From assembly GCA_036583965.1 (NCBI GenBank), contig JAZBQD010000005.1, forward strand, positions 1,227,456-1,291,455: a DNA stretch of 64,000 bases. Direction: 5' to 3'. Positions within the stretch are counted from its first letter, which is position 1, and the number at the start of each line of letters is the position of its first letter. Of this stretch, positions 52,501 through 64,000 are shown piece after piece. This DNA comes from Prunella strophiata (Eukaryota > Chordata > Aves > Passeriformes > Prunellidae). The notes beneath the pieces were generated by a model, which had not been told where the DNA came from, searched no databases, and was given only the letters and a program-made list of their open reading frames with translations. Position numbers and translations under genes: made by a program.

Positions 52501-53377
52501 CCCAGGACCCATTTCCTGCACTCAGATCCTGACTCCAGTCCCCCTCTCCAGCTCATTTTCCTCCCAGCTCTCCCCCTCGGGGATGCTCCAGGTAAAACCA
52601 ACGCACGGAGGGACGAGCCGCTGTGCCCGCAGCCCCGCCCGCACCGCGGGGCAAAGGTGGCCGAGCCGCGGTGCCCGCAGGGACCGAGGCACCCGGGCTG
52701 CTGCTGGCCACGGCCCTGGACAAACAAGCCCGGCCCGCACCCGTCAGACCAGTTCCTGGCACCGGGAGCGCTCACCCGGCACGGGGCACGGCCGCCCCGC
52801 CGGGGGACACCGGGGGCACCCCCAGGGGCATTTTTGGGTCCCCTCCGGGCATTCCCAGCTGTGGGGGCCCCGCAGATCCCGGGGGGGCGCCCCAAAAGCG
52901 GCGTCTGCAGGGATCGCCCCGGGGTCTGCGGGCTCTGGGCGGGGGAGGTTGGAGCAATCCCAGCGCAGGGGGACGGCCCGGATGGATTTCCAATTAAGGA
53001 GGGCAGGAATTAATTAGTGCAGGAGTTAATTAGTGCAGGATCCTCGAGGCTGAGCCTCCACTTGCTCCCAGCACTTTGCAGCGGCTCAGGAGGAACTGGA
53101 GGAGCGAAAGGAGCGGCTCTGGGAACGCTGCAGGTCCCGGGGGACGTGTGTCACCTGGCCACGGTGTCACCGGGGCTGGGACAGCGCTCCTGAGCTGGCC
53201 ACAGTGTCCCCAAGGCAGGGACACGGTGACTCAGGCGCTCTGCAAACTCTGCCGAGCCCCGTGACGGCCGCGGGCAGCAGGAACCGCTCCGGGCAAATGT
53301 TTGTGAACGGGAGCCGGGAGGCGGCCGGGGCGGAGCTGCTGCGGGGACACCGAGGTGCCAGCCGTGCCAGCCAGAGG
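52501..53377. other. Single-copy GC-rich region (RAPGEF3 upstream intron or flank)
   Basis: Unique sequence. Contains two copies of a 16-base GGAATTAATTAGTGCA-like motif (53,006-53,040). No RAPGEF3 N-terminal exon recognised. Confidence 0.5.
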
Positions 53378-56300
53378 TCCCTGTCACCCGTGCCAGCCAG
53401 GGGGCCCTGTCACCCGTGGGAGCAGGAGATTTGTGTCACCCGTGGGAGCCAGAGGTCCCTGTCACCCATGGGAGCCAGAGGTCCCTGTCACCCGTGCCAG
53501 CCAGGGGTCCCTGTCACCAGTGGGAGCAGGAGATTTGTGTCACCCGTGGGAGCCAGGGGTCCCTGTCACCCGTGGGAGCCAGAGGTCCCTGTCACCCGTG
53601 CCAGCCAGAGGTCCCTGTCACCCGTGGGAGCAGGAGATTTGTGTCACCCGTGGGAGCAGGAGATTTGTGTCACCCGTGGGAGCAGGAGATTGTGTCACCC
53701 GTGGGAGCCAGGGGTCCCTGTCACCAATGGGAGCAGGAGATTTGTGTCACCCGTGGGAGCCAGGGGTCCCTGTCACCCGTGGGAGCAGGAGATTTGTGTC
53801 ACCCGTGGGAGCCAGGGGTCCCTGTCACCAATGGAAGCAGGAGATCTGTGTCACCTCTGTGGGTGCAGGAGATTTGTGTCACCCCTGGGAGCAGGAGATT
53901 TGTGTCACCCGTGGGAGCAGGAGATTTGTGTCACCCGTGGGAGCCAGGGGTCCCTGTCACCCGTGGGAGCCAGGGGTCCCTGTCACCCGTGCCAGCCAGA
54001 GGTCCCTGTCACCCGTGGGAGCCAGGGGTCCCTGTCACCCGTGGGAGCCAGAGGTCCCTGTCACCCGTGCCAGCCAGAGGTCCCTGTCACCCGTGGGAGC
54101 AGGAGATTTGTGTCACCCGTGGGAGCCAGGGGTCCCTGTCACCCGTGCCAGCCAGAGGTCCCTGTCACCCGTGGGAGCCAGAGGTCCCTGTCACCCGTGG
54201 GAGCCAGAGGTCCCTGTCACCCGTGGGAGCCAGGGGTCCCTGTCACCCGTGCCAGCCAGAGGTCCCTGTCACCCGTGGGAGCCAGAGGTCCCTGTCACCC
54301 GTGGGAGCCAGGGGTCCCTGTCACCCGTGCCAGCCAGAGGTCCCTGTCACCCGTGGGAGCCAGGGGTCCCTGTCACCCGTGGGAGCCAGGGGTCCCTGTC
54401 ACCCGTGCCAGCCAGAGGTCCCTGTCACCCGTGGGAGCAGGAGATTTGTGTCACCCATGGGAGCCAGGGGTCCCTGTCACCCGTGGGAGCCAGGGGTCCC
54501 TGTCACCCGTGGGAGCCAGAGGTCCCTGTCACCCGTGGGAGCAGGAGATTTGTGTCACCCGTGGGAGCCAGGGGTCCCTGTCACCCGTGGGAGCCAGAGG
54601 TCCCTGTCACCCGTGCCAGCCAGAGGTCCCTGTCACCCGTGGGAGCAGGAGATTTGTGTCACCCGTGGGAGCCAGAGGTCCCTGTCACCCGTGGGAGCCA
54701 GAGGTCCCTGTCACCCGTGGGAGCCAGAGGTCCCTGTCACCCGTGGGAGCCAGAGGTCCCTGTCACCCGTGGGAGCCAGGGGTCCCTGTCACCCGTGCCA
54801 GCCAGAGGTCCCTGTCACCCGTGGGAGCCAGAGGTCCCTGTCACCCGTGGGAGCCAGAGGTCCCTGTCACCCGTGGGAGCCAGAGGTCCCTGTCACCCGT
54901 GGGAGCCAGGGGTCCCTGTCACCCGTGGGAGCCAGGGGTCCCTGTCACCCGTGGGAGCCAGAGGTCCCTGTCACCCGTGGGAGCAGGAGATTTGTGTCAC
55001 CCATGGGAGCCAGGGGTCCCTGTCACCCGTGGGAGCCAGGGGTCCCTGTCACCCGTGGGAGCCAGGGGTCCCTGTCACCCGTGGGAGCAGGAGATTTGTG
55101 TCACCCGTGGGAGCCAGGGGTCCCTGTCACCCGTGGGAGCCAGAGGTCCCTGTCACCCGTGGGAGCCAGGGGTCCCTGTCACCCGTGGGAGCAGGAGATT
55201 TGTGTCACCCATGGGAGCCAGGGGTCCCTGTCACCAATGGGAGCAGGAGATTTGTGTCACCCATGGGAGCCAGGGGTCCCTGTCACCCGTGGGAGCCAGA
55301 GGTCCCTGTCACCCGTGGGAGCCAGGGGTCCCTGTCACCCGTGGGAGCCAGGGGTCCCTGTCACCCGTGGGAGCAGGAGATTTGTGTCACCCGTGGGAGC
55401 CAGAGGTCCCTGTCACCCGTGGGAGCAGGAGATTTGTGTCACCCATGGGAGCCAGGGGTCCCTGTCACCCGTGGGAGCCAGAGGTCCCTGTCACCCATGG
55501 AAGCAGGAGATCTGTGTCACCTCCGTGGGAGCAGGAGATTTGTGTCACCCATGGGAGCCAGGGGTCCCTGTCACCCGTGGGAGCCAGAGGTCCCTGTCAC
55601 CCGTGCCAGCCAGAGGTCCCTGTCACCCGTGGGAGCAGGAGATTTGTGTCACCCATGGGAGCCAGGGGTCCCTGTCACCCGTGGGAGCAGGAGATTTGTG
55701 TCACCTATGGGAGCCAGGGGTCCCTGTCACCAATGGGAGCAGGAGATTTGTGTCACCCATGGGAGCCAGGGGTCCCTGTCACCCGTGGGAGCAGGAGATT
55801 TGTGTCACCCATGGGAGCCAGGGGTCCCTGTCACCAATGGGAGCAGGAGATTTGTGTCACCCATGGGAGCCAGGGGTCCCTGTCACCCGTGGGAGCCAGG
55901 GGTCCCTGTCACCCGTGGGAGCCAGAGGTCCCTGTCACCCGTGGGAGCCAGGGGTCCCTGTCACCCGTGGGAGCCAGGGGTCCCTGTCACCCGTGGGAGC
56001 CAGGGGTCCCTGTCACCCGTGGGAGCCAGGGGTCCCTGTCACCCGTGGGAGCCAGGAGTCTCTGTCACCAATGGGAGCAGGAGATTTGTGTCACCCGTGG
56101 GAGCAGGAGATTTGTGTCACCCGTGGGAGCCAGAGGTCCCTGTCACCCGTGGGAGCAGGAGATTTGTGTCACCCGTGGGAGCCAGAGGTCCCTGTCACCC
56201 GTGGGAGCCAGGGGTCCCTGTCACCCGTGGGAGCAGGAGATTTGTGTCACCCGTGGGAGCAGGAGATTTGTGTCACCCGTGGGAGCCAGAGGTCCCTGTC

Positions 56301-57130
56301 ACCCGTGGGAGCAGGAGATTTGTGTCACCCGTGGGAGCAGGAGATTTGTGTCACCCGTGGGAGCAGGAGATTTGTGTCACCCGTGGGAGCCAGGGGTCCC
56401 TGTCACCCGTGGGAGCCAGGGGTCCCTGTCACCAATGGGAGCAGGAGATTTGTGTCACCCGTGGGAGCCAGGGGTCCCTGTCACCCGTGGGAGCAGGAGA
56501 TTTGTGTCACCCGTGGGAGCCAGAGGTCCCTGTCACCCGTGGGAGCCAGAGGTCCCTGTCACCCGTGGGAGCCAGGGGTCCCTGTCACCCGTGGGAGCCA
56601 GAGGTCCCTGTCACCCGTGGGAGCCAGGGGTCCCTGTCACCCGTGGGAGCAGGAGATTTGTGTCACCCGTGGGAGCCAGGGGTCCCTGTCACCCGTGGGA
56701 GCCAGAGGTCCCTGTCACCCGTGGGAGCCAGAGGTCCCTGTCACCCGTGGGAGCAGGAGATTTGTGTCACCCGTGGGAGCCAGAGGTCCCTGTCACCCGT
56801 GGGAGCCAGAGGTCCCTGTCACCCGTGGGAGCCAGAGGTCCCTGTCACCCGTGGGAGCAGGAGATTTGTGTCACCCGTGGGAGCCAGGGGTCCCTGTCAC
56901 CAATGGGAGCAGGAGATTTGTGTCACCCGTGGGAGCCAGAGGTCCCTGTCACCCGTGGGAGCAGGAGATTTGTGTCACCCATGGGAGCCAGGGGTCCCTG
57001 TCACCCGTGGGAGCAGGAGATTTGTGTCACCCGTGGGAGCAGGAGATTTGTGTCACCCGTGGGAGCCAGAGGTCCCTGTCACCCGTGGGAGCCAGAGGTC
57101 CCTGTCACCCGTGGGAGCAGGAGATTTGTG
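53378..57130. repeat. 26-base satellite GTGGGAGCCAGAGGTCCCTG-TCACCC, two main variants
   Basis: About 144 units. Type A has CCAG(A/G)GGTCCCTG; type B has CAGGAGATTTGTG. A rarer type has GTGCCAGCC. The order of A and B varies along the array like a barcode, with duplicated blocks. The unit is stop-free in at least two frames, giving false ORFs of over 3,000 codons together with the following arrays. Confidence 0.97.
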
Positions 57131-57131
57131 T

Positions 57132-59070
57132 CACCCGGGATGGGCCGAGCATCCCCCGGGATGGGCCGAGCATCCCCCGGGATGGGCCGAGCATCCCCCG
57201 GGATGGGCCGAGCATCCCCCGGGATGGGCCGAGCATCCCCCGGGATGGGCCGAGCATCCCCCGGGATGGGCCGAGCATCCCCCGGGATGGGCCGAGCATC
57301 CCCCGGGATGGGCCGAGCATCCCCCGGGATGGGCCGAGCATCCCCCGGGATGGGCCGAGCATCCCCCGGGATGGGCCGAGCATCCCCCGGGATGGGCCGA
57401 GCATCCCCCGGGATGGGCCGAGCATCCCCCGGGATGGGCCGAGCATCCCCCGGGATGGGCCGAGCATCCCCCGGGATGGGCCGAGCATCCCCCGGGATGG
57501 GCCGAGCATCCCCCGGGATGGGCCGAGCATCCCCCGGGATGGGCCGAGCATCCCCCGGGATGGGCCGAGCATCCCCCGGGATGGGCCGAGCATCCCCCGG
57601 GATGGGCCGAGCATCCCCCGGGATGGGCCGAGCATCCCCCGGGATGGGCCGAGCATCCCCCGGGATGGGCCGAGCATCCCCCGGGATGGGCCGAGCATCC
57701 CCCGGGATGGGCCGAGCATCCCCCGGGATGGGCCGAGCATCCCCCGGGATGGGCCGAGCATCCCCCGGGATGGGCCGAGCATCCCCCGGGATGGGCCGAG
57801 CATCCCCCGGGATGGGCCGAGCATCCCCCGGGATGGGCCGAGCATCCCCCGGGATGGGCCGAGCATCCCCCGGGATGGGCCGAGCATCCCCCGGGATGGG
57901 CCGAGCATCCCCCGGGATGGGCCGAGCATCCCCCGGGATGGGCCGAGCATCCCCCGGGATGGGCCGAGCATCCCCCGGGATGGGCCGAGCATCCCCCGGG
58001 ATGGGCCGAGCATCCCCCGGGATGGGCCGAGCATCCCCCGGGATGGGCCGAGCATCCCCCGGGATGGGCCGAGCATCCCCCGGGATGGGCCGAGCATCCC
58101 CCGGGATGGGCCGAGCATCCCCCGGGATGGGCCGAGCATCCCCCGGGATGGGCCGAGCATCCCCCGGGATGGGCCGAGCATCCCCCGGGATGGGCCGAGC
58201 ATCCCCCGGGATGGGCCGAGCATCCCCCGGGATGGGCCGAGCATCCCCCGGGATGGGCCGAGCATCCCCCGGGATGGGCCGAGCATCCCCCGGGATGGGC
58301 CGAGCATCCCCCGGGATGGGCCGAGCATCCCCCGGGATGGGCCGAGCATCCCCCGGGATGGGCCGAGCATCCCCCGGGATGGGCCGAGCATCCCCCGGGA
58401 TGGGCCGAGCATCCCCCGGGATGGGCCGAGCATCCCCCGGGATGGGCCGAGCATCCCCCGGGATGGGCCGAGCATCCCCCGGGATGGGCCGAGCATCCCC
58501 CGGGATGGGCCGAGCATCCCCCGGGATGGGCCGAGCATCCCCCGGGATGGGCCGAGCATCCCCCGGGATGGGCCGAGCATCCCCCGGGATGGGCCGAGCA
58601 TCCCCCGGGATGGGCCGAGCATCCCCCGGGATGGGCCGAGCATCCCCCGGGATGGGCCGAGCATCCCCCGGGATGGGCCGAGCATCCCCCGGGATGGGCC
58701 GAGCATCCCCCGGGATGGGCCGAGCATCCCCCGGGATGGGCCGAGCATCCCCCGGGATGGGCCGAGCATCCCCCGGGATGGGCCGAGCATCCCCCGGGAT
58801 GGGCCGAGCATCCCCCGGGATGGGCCGAGCATCCCCCGGGATGGGCCGAGCATCCCCCGGGATGGGCCGAGCATCCCCCGGGATGGGCCGAGCATCCCCC
58901 GGGATGGGCCGAGCATCCCCCGGGATGGGCCGAGCATCCCCCGGGATGGGCCGAGCATCCCCCGGGATGGGCCGAGCATCCCCCGGGATGGGCCGAGCAT
59001 CCCCCGGGATGGGCCGAGCATCCCCCGGGATGGGCCGAGCATCCCCCGGGATGGGCCGAGCATCCCCCGG
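57132..59070. repeat. 21-base satellite GGGATGGGCCGAGCATCCCCC, about 92 copies
   Basis: Essentially perfect 21-base unit. As 21 is a multiple of three, each frame encodes a 7-residue repeat (SPGMGRA, IPRDGPS, and minus IPGDARP, PSRGMLG). GGGATG and CATCCC give each unit hairpin potential. Confidence 0.98.
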
Positions 59071-59266
59071 AATGTCCCCCCGGGAATGTCCCCCCGGGAA
59101 TGTCCTTCCTGCTGGGATGCGCCGCCGGGCACCCGGCACCGCGCTCGCTTCACGCCTGGCCGCGCGTTCCCTCCGCTCCGCTCCGCCCGGAGACGGGCCC
59201 GGGGCGGGCGGCTGGGGAAGCGTGGAATGTGCAGCCTGCACAGCTCACCTGCAGCCTGCACAGCTC
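59071..59266. other. Unique spacer with GAATGTCCCCCCGG edge
   Basis: Short single-copy stretch (59,110-59,230) between satellites, CpG-rich. No exon recognised. Confidence 0.5.
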
Positions 59267-62200
59267 ACCTGTACCCTCACCTGGCTCCCTGCAGCCTCAC
59301 CCGGCCCCCTGTGCCCTCACCCGGCCCCTTGTACCCTCACCTGGCCCCTTGTGCCCTCACCCGGCCCCCTGTACCCTCACCTGGCCCCTTGTGCCCTCAC
59401 CCGGCCCCTTGTACCCTCACCCGGCCCCTTGTACCCTCACCCGGGCCCCTATACCCTCACCCAGCCCCTTGTACCCTCACCTGGCCCCTTGTGCCTCACC
59501 CGGCCCCCTGTGCCCTCACTGGGCCCCTATACCCTCACCCAGCCCCTTGTACCCTCACCTGGCCCCTTGTGCCCTCACCCGGCCCCCTGTGCCCTCACTG
59601 GCCCCCTGTACCCTCACCCGGCCCCCTGTGCCCTCACCTGGCCCCTGTGCCCTCACCTGGCCCCTGTGCCCTCACCTGGCCCCCTGTGCCCTCACTCGGC
59701 CCCCTGTGCCCTCACCCTGCCCCCTGTGCCCTCACCTGGCTCCCTGCACGCCTGGGTTCACTCCCTGTGCCCTCACCTGGCCCCTGTGCCCTCACCCGGC
59801 CCCCTGTACCCTCACCTGGCCCCTGTGCCCTCACCTGGCCCCTGTGCCCTCACCCGGCCCCTTGTGCCCTCACCCGGCCCCCTGTGCCCTCACCTGGCCC
59901 CTTGTACCCTCACCTGCCCCCTGTACCCTCACCTGGCCCCTGTGCCCTCACTGGCCCCTGTGCCCTCACCTGGCTCCCTGCACGCCTGGGTTCACTCCCT
60001 GTGCCCTCACCTGGCTCCTTGTACCCTCACCCGGCCCCTTGTGCCCTCACCCGGCCCCTTGTGCCCTCACCCGGCCCGCTGTGCCCTCACCTGGCTCCCT
60101 GCACACCTGGGTTCACTCCCTGTGCCCTCACCCGGCCCCTTGTGCCCTCACCCGGCCCCCTGTGCCCTCACCCGGCCCCCTGTGCCCTCACCTGGCCCCT
60201 TGTACCCTCACCCGGCCCCCTGTGCCCTCACCGGGCCCCCTGTGCCCTCACCCGGCCCCCTGTGCCCTCACCTGGCCCCTTGTACCCTCACCTGGCTCCC
60301 TGCACGCCTGGGTTCACTCCCTGTGCCCTCACCTGGCTCCCTGCACGCCTGGGTTCACTCCCTGTGCCCTCACCTGGCTCCCTGCACGCCTGGGTTCACT
60401 CCCTGTGCCCTCACCTGGCCCCTTGTACCCTCACCTGGCCCCTGTGCCCTCACTGGGCCCCCTGTGCCCTCACCTGGCCCCTGTGCCCTCACCTGGCTCC
60501 CTGCACGCCTGGGTTCACTCCCTGTGCCCTCACCTGGCCCCTTGTACCCTCACCTGGCTCCCTGCACGCCTGGGTTCACTCCCTGTGCCCTCACCTGGCC
60601 CCTGTGCCCTCACTGGGCCCCCTGTGCCCTCACTGGGCCCCCTGTGCCCTCACTGGGCCCCCTGTGCCCTCACTGGGCCCCCTGTGCCCTCACCTGGCCC
60701 CTGTGCCCTCACTGGGCCCCCTGTGCCCTCACTGGGCCCCCTGTGCCCTCACCCAGCCCCCTGTGCCCTCACCTGGCCCCTGTGCCCTCACTGGGCCCCC
60801 TGTGCCCTCACCTGGCCCCTGTGCCCTCACCTGGCCCCTGTGCCCTCACTGGGCCCCCTGTGCCCTCACCCAGCCCCCTGTGCCCTCACTGGGCCCCCTG
60901 TGCCCTCACTGGGCCCCCTGTGCCCTCACTGGGCCCCCTGTGCCCTCACTGGGCCCCCTGTGCCCTCACTGGGCCCCCTGTGCCCTCACTGGGCCCCCTG
61001 TGCCCTCACTGGGCCCCCTGTGCCCTCACCCAGCCCCCTGTGCCCTCACTGGGCCCCCTGTGCCCTCACTGGGCCCCCTGTGCCCTCACCCAGCCCCCTG
61101 TGCCCTCACCCAGCCCCCTGTGCCCTCACTGGGCCCCCTGTGCCCTCACTGGGCCCCCTGTGCCCTCACTGGGCCCCCTGTGCCCTCACCTGGCCCCTGT
61201 GCCCTCACCCAGCCCCCTGTGCCCTCACCTGGCCCCTTGTACCCTCACCTGGCCCCTGTGCCCTCACCTGGCCCCTGTGCCCTCACCTGGCCCCTGTGCC
61301 CTCACTGGGCCCCCTGTGCCCTCACTGGGCCCCCTGTGCCCTCACCTGGCCCCTGTGCCCTCACCCAGCCCCCTGTGCCCTCACCTGGCCCCTGTGCCCT
61401 CACTGGGCCCCCTGTGCCCTCACCCGGCCCCCTGTGCCCTCACCCAGCCCCCTGTGCCCTCACCTGGCCCCTGTGCCCTCACCTGGCCCCTGTGCCCTCA
61501 CCTGGCCCCTGTGCCCTCACCCGGCCCCCTGTGCCCTCACTGGGCCCCCTGTGCCCTCACTGGGCCCCCTGTGCCCTCACTGGGCCCCCTGTGCCCTCAC
61601 TGGGCCCCCTGTGCCCTCACCTGGCCCCTGTGCCCTCACCCGGCCCCCTGTGCCCTCACCTGGCCCCTGTGCCCTCACCTGGCCCCTGTGCCCTCACCTG
61701 GCCCCTGTGCCCTCACCCAGCCCCCTGTGCCCTCACCCGGCCCCCTGTGCCCTCACCCAGCCCCCTGTGCCCTCACTGGGCCCCCTGTGCCCTCACCTGG
61801 CCCCTTGTACCCTCACCCGGCCCCTGTGCCCTCACTGGGCCCCCTGTGCCCTCACCCGGCCCCCTGTGCCCTCACTGGGCCCCCTGTGCCCTCACCTGGC
61901 TCCTTGTACCCTCACCCGGCCCCTTGTGCCCTCACCCGGCCCCCTGTGCCCTCACCCGGCCCCCTGTGCCCTCACCTGGCCCCTGTGCCCTCACCCAGCC
62001 CCCTGTGCCCTCACCTGGCCCCTTGTACCCTCACCTGGCCCCTGTGCCCTCACTGGGCCCCCTGTGCCCTCACTGGGCCCCCTGTGCCCTCACTGGGCCC
62101 CCTGTGCCCTCACTGGGCCCCCTGTGCCCTCACCTGGCCCCTGTGCCCTCACTGGGCCCCCTGTGCCCTCACTGGGCCCCCTGTGCCCTCACTGGGCCCC

Positions 62201-62815
62201 CTGTGCCCTCACTGGGCCCCCTGTGCCCTCACTGGGCCCCCTGTGCCCTCACTGGGCCCCCTGTGCCCTCACTGGGCCCCCTGTGCCCTCACCCAGCCCC
62301 CTGTGCCCTCACTGGGCCCCCTGTGCCCTCACTGGGCCCCCTGTGCCCTCACCCAGCCCCCTGTGCCCTCACTGGGCCCCCTGTGCCCTCACTGGGCCCC
62401 CTGTGCCCTCACTGGGCCCCCTGTGCCCTCACTGGGCCCCCTGTGCCCTCACTGGGCCCCCTGTGCCCTCACCTGGCCCTTGTGCCCTCACCCGGCCCCC
62501 TGTGCCCTCACCCGGCCCCCTGTGCCCTCACTGGGCCCCCTGTGCCCTCACTGGGCCCCCTGTGCCCTCACTGGGCCCCCTGTGCCCTCACTGGGCCCCC
62601 TGTGCCCTCACTGGGCCCCCTGTGCCCTCACTGGGCCCCCTGTGCCCTCACCCGGCCCCCTGTGCCCTCACTGGGCCCCCTGTGCCCTCACCCGGCCCCC
62701 TGTGCCCTCACTGGGCCCCCTGTGCCCTCACTGGGCCCCCTGTGCCCTCACTGGGCCCCCTGTGCCCTCACTGGGCCCCCTGTGCCCTCACCCAGCCCCC
62801 TGTGCCCTCACCCGG
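59267..62815. repeat. 20-base satellite GTGCCCTCACTGGGCCCCCT, 3.5 kb
   Basis: About 180 units with main variants ACTGGGCCCC, ACCTGGCCCC, ACCCGGCCCC and ACCCAGCCCC. Longer variants (CTGGCTCCCTGCACGCCTGG plus GTTCACTCCC) occur between 59,730 and 60,590. The downstream half is more uniform. Confidence 0.97.
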
Positions 62816-63034
62816 CCCCGCGCGCACCTTCATGCGGCGGCGGCGGCTTTTTGTTTTATCTATTAGGCCATCTCTTCCCCGTGTTCTGCTCCGCGGCTCC
62901 TCGGGACGGGGCCAAATAGGCTCGGGAGCGGCTCCGCTGGCCGCCGCCGACGCGGCCGGGCCCGCCCGGCAAACGGGAGCTCCGCCCCGGCAAAAAACCA
63001 GCCCGCGACCCCTCGCGGTACACCGGGACCCGCG
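62816..63034 (-). promoter_or_regulatory. CpG-rich island, possible RAPGEF3 first exon and promoter
   Basis: Unique, CpG-dense sequence. On the minus strand GCCGCCGCCGCATGAAG is followed by a GTGCGC donor-like site (ATG near 62,834). A known EPAC1 N-terminus also starts MKV, so this could be its first coding exon, but two codons are not enough for identification. Confidence 0.25.
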
Positions 63035-64000
63035 GCTAGGGGAGACCCCCGCGGCTGGGGAGACCCCGAGGCTGGGGAGACCCCCGGGGCTGGGGAGACC
63101 CCCGCGGCTGGGGAGACCCCCGAGGCTGGGGAGACCCCCGGGGCTGGGGAGACCCGCGGCTGGGGAGACCCCCCGAGGATGGGGGAGACCCCCGAGCTGG
63201 GGAGACCCCCCGAGGATGGGGGAGACCCCCGAGGCTGGGGAGACCCCCGGGGCTGGGGAGACCCGAGGCTGGGGAGACCCCCGCGGCTGGGGAGACCCCC
63301 GCGGCTGGGGAGACCCCCGCGGCTGGGGAGACCCCCGGGGCTGGGGAGACCCGAGGCTGGGGAGACCCGAGGCTGGGGAGACCACCGAGGCTGGGAGAGA
63401 CCCCCGGGGCTGGGGGGACCCCCGGGGCTGGGGAGACCCCCGGGGCTGGGGAGACCCGAGGCTGGGGAGACCCCCGCGGCTGGGGAGACCCCCGAGGATG
63501 GGGGAGACCCCCGGGACTGGGGAGACCCCCGGGGATGGGGAGACCCCCGGCTGGGGAGACCCCCGTGGCTGGGGGAGACCCGAGGCTGGGGAGACCCCCG
63601 GGGCTGGGGAGACCCGAGGCTGGGGAGACCACCGAGGCTGGGAGAGACCCCCGGGGCTGGGGAGACCCGAGGCTGGGGAGACCACCGAGGCTGGGAGAGA
63701 CCCCCGGGGCTGGGGGGGACCCCCGAGGCTGGGGAGACCCGCGGCTGGGGAGACCCCCGGGGCTGGGGAGACCCCCGAGGCTGGGGAGACCCCCGGGGCT
63801 GGGGAGACCCCCGGGGCTGGGGAGACCCCCGGGGCTGGGGAGACCCCCGGGGCTGGGGAGACCCCCGGGGCTGGGGAGACCCCCGCGGCTGGGGAGACCC
63901 CCGGGGCTGGGGAGACCCCCGCGGCTGGGGAGACCCCCGAGGCTGGGGAGACCCCCGGGGCTGGGGAGACCCCCGAGGCTGGGGAGACCCCCGGGGCTGG
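63035..64000. repeat. Minisatellite GGGGCTGGGGAGACCCCCG
   Basis: About 52 units of 15-20 bases, GGCTGGGGAGACCC(CCG(C/G/A)G), continuing to the window end. Confidence 0.96.

Noticed and set aside
53204..62919. Two frames of over 3,100 codons
   Set aside because: Stop-free minisatellites with no domain, no splice logic and equal openness in other frames.

Overview
The window looks like vertebrate, most probably avian, microchromosome DNA. Four things point there: very high GC with long C/G homopolymers, large arrays of short GC-rich minisatellites filling introns and flanks, very short introns (74 to about 140 bases where no repeat has expanded), and genes that lie together on human 12q13 (NCKAP1L, NEUROD4, ENDOU, RAPGEF3). 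That region is known to correspond to a small, GC-rich, poorly assembled bird microchromosome. The order or family of bird cannot be fixed from the sequence. Two runs of exactly 500 N (8,807-9,306 and 50,056-50,555) are placeholder scaffold gaps, so true distances across them are unknown.

Layout. 1-4,463: (TC)n, G-rich minisatellites and the downstream flank of NCKAP1L. 4,464-8,327: four 3' exons of NCKAP1L (HEM1) on the minus strand. 8,341-8,806: an LTR-like fragment running into the first gap. 9,307-13,400: NEUROD4 on the plus strand, with an intact one-exon coding region (10,129-11,112) and a long 3' UTR. 13,400-28,680: a gene desert of at least ten minisatellite arrays, with a few single-copy islands that could be regulatory. 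28,878-39,064: ENDOU (poly(U)-specific endoribonuclease) on the minus strand, with a complete EndoU catalytic domain, a damaged-looking somatomedin-B exon and a signal-peptide exon. 41,566-51,633: RAPGEF3 (EPAC1) on the minus strand, with DEP and RA-region exons and the C-terminus, but no exons for the cyclic-nucleotide-binding, REM and catalytic RasGEF core segments. 51,757-64,000: four very large minisatellite arrays, with a small CpG-rich island at 62,816-63,034 that may hold the RAPGEF3 first exon.

The genes do not form a pathway together. NCKAP1L is the haematopoietic WAVE-complex subunit, NEUROD4 a proneural transcription factor, ENDOU a secreted RNase and RAPGEF3 a cAMP-activated Rap GEF. 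ENDOU and RAPGEF3 keep the same neighbour relation and relative orientation as in mammals.

The most striking result is that conserved internal exons of two genes are missing exactly where tandem arrays or gaps occur. This fits the idea that 'missing' bird genes are an assembly problem, but true loss is not excluded. I found no convincing new biological system. The very long open frames in this window (up to about 3,200 codons) come from stop-free tandem repeats and should not be read as genes.
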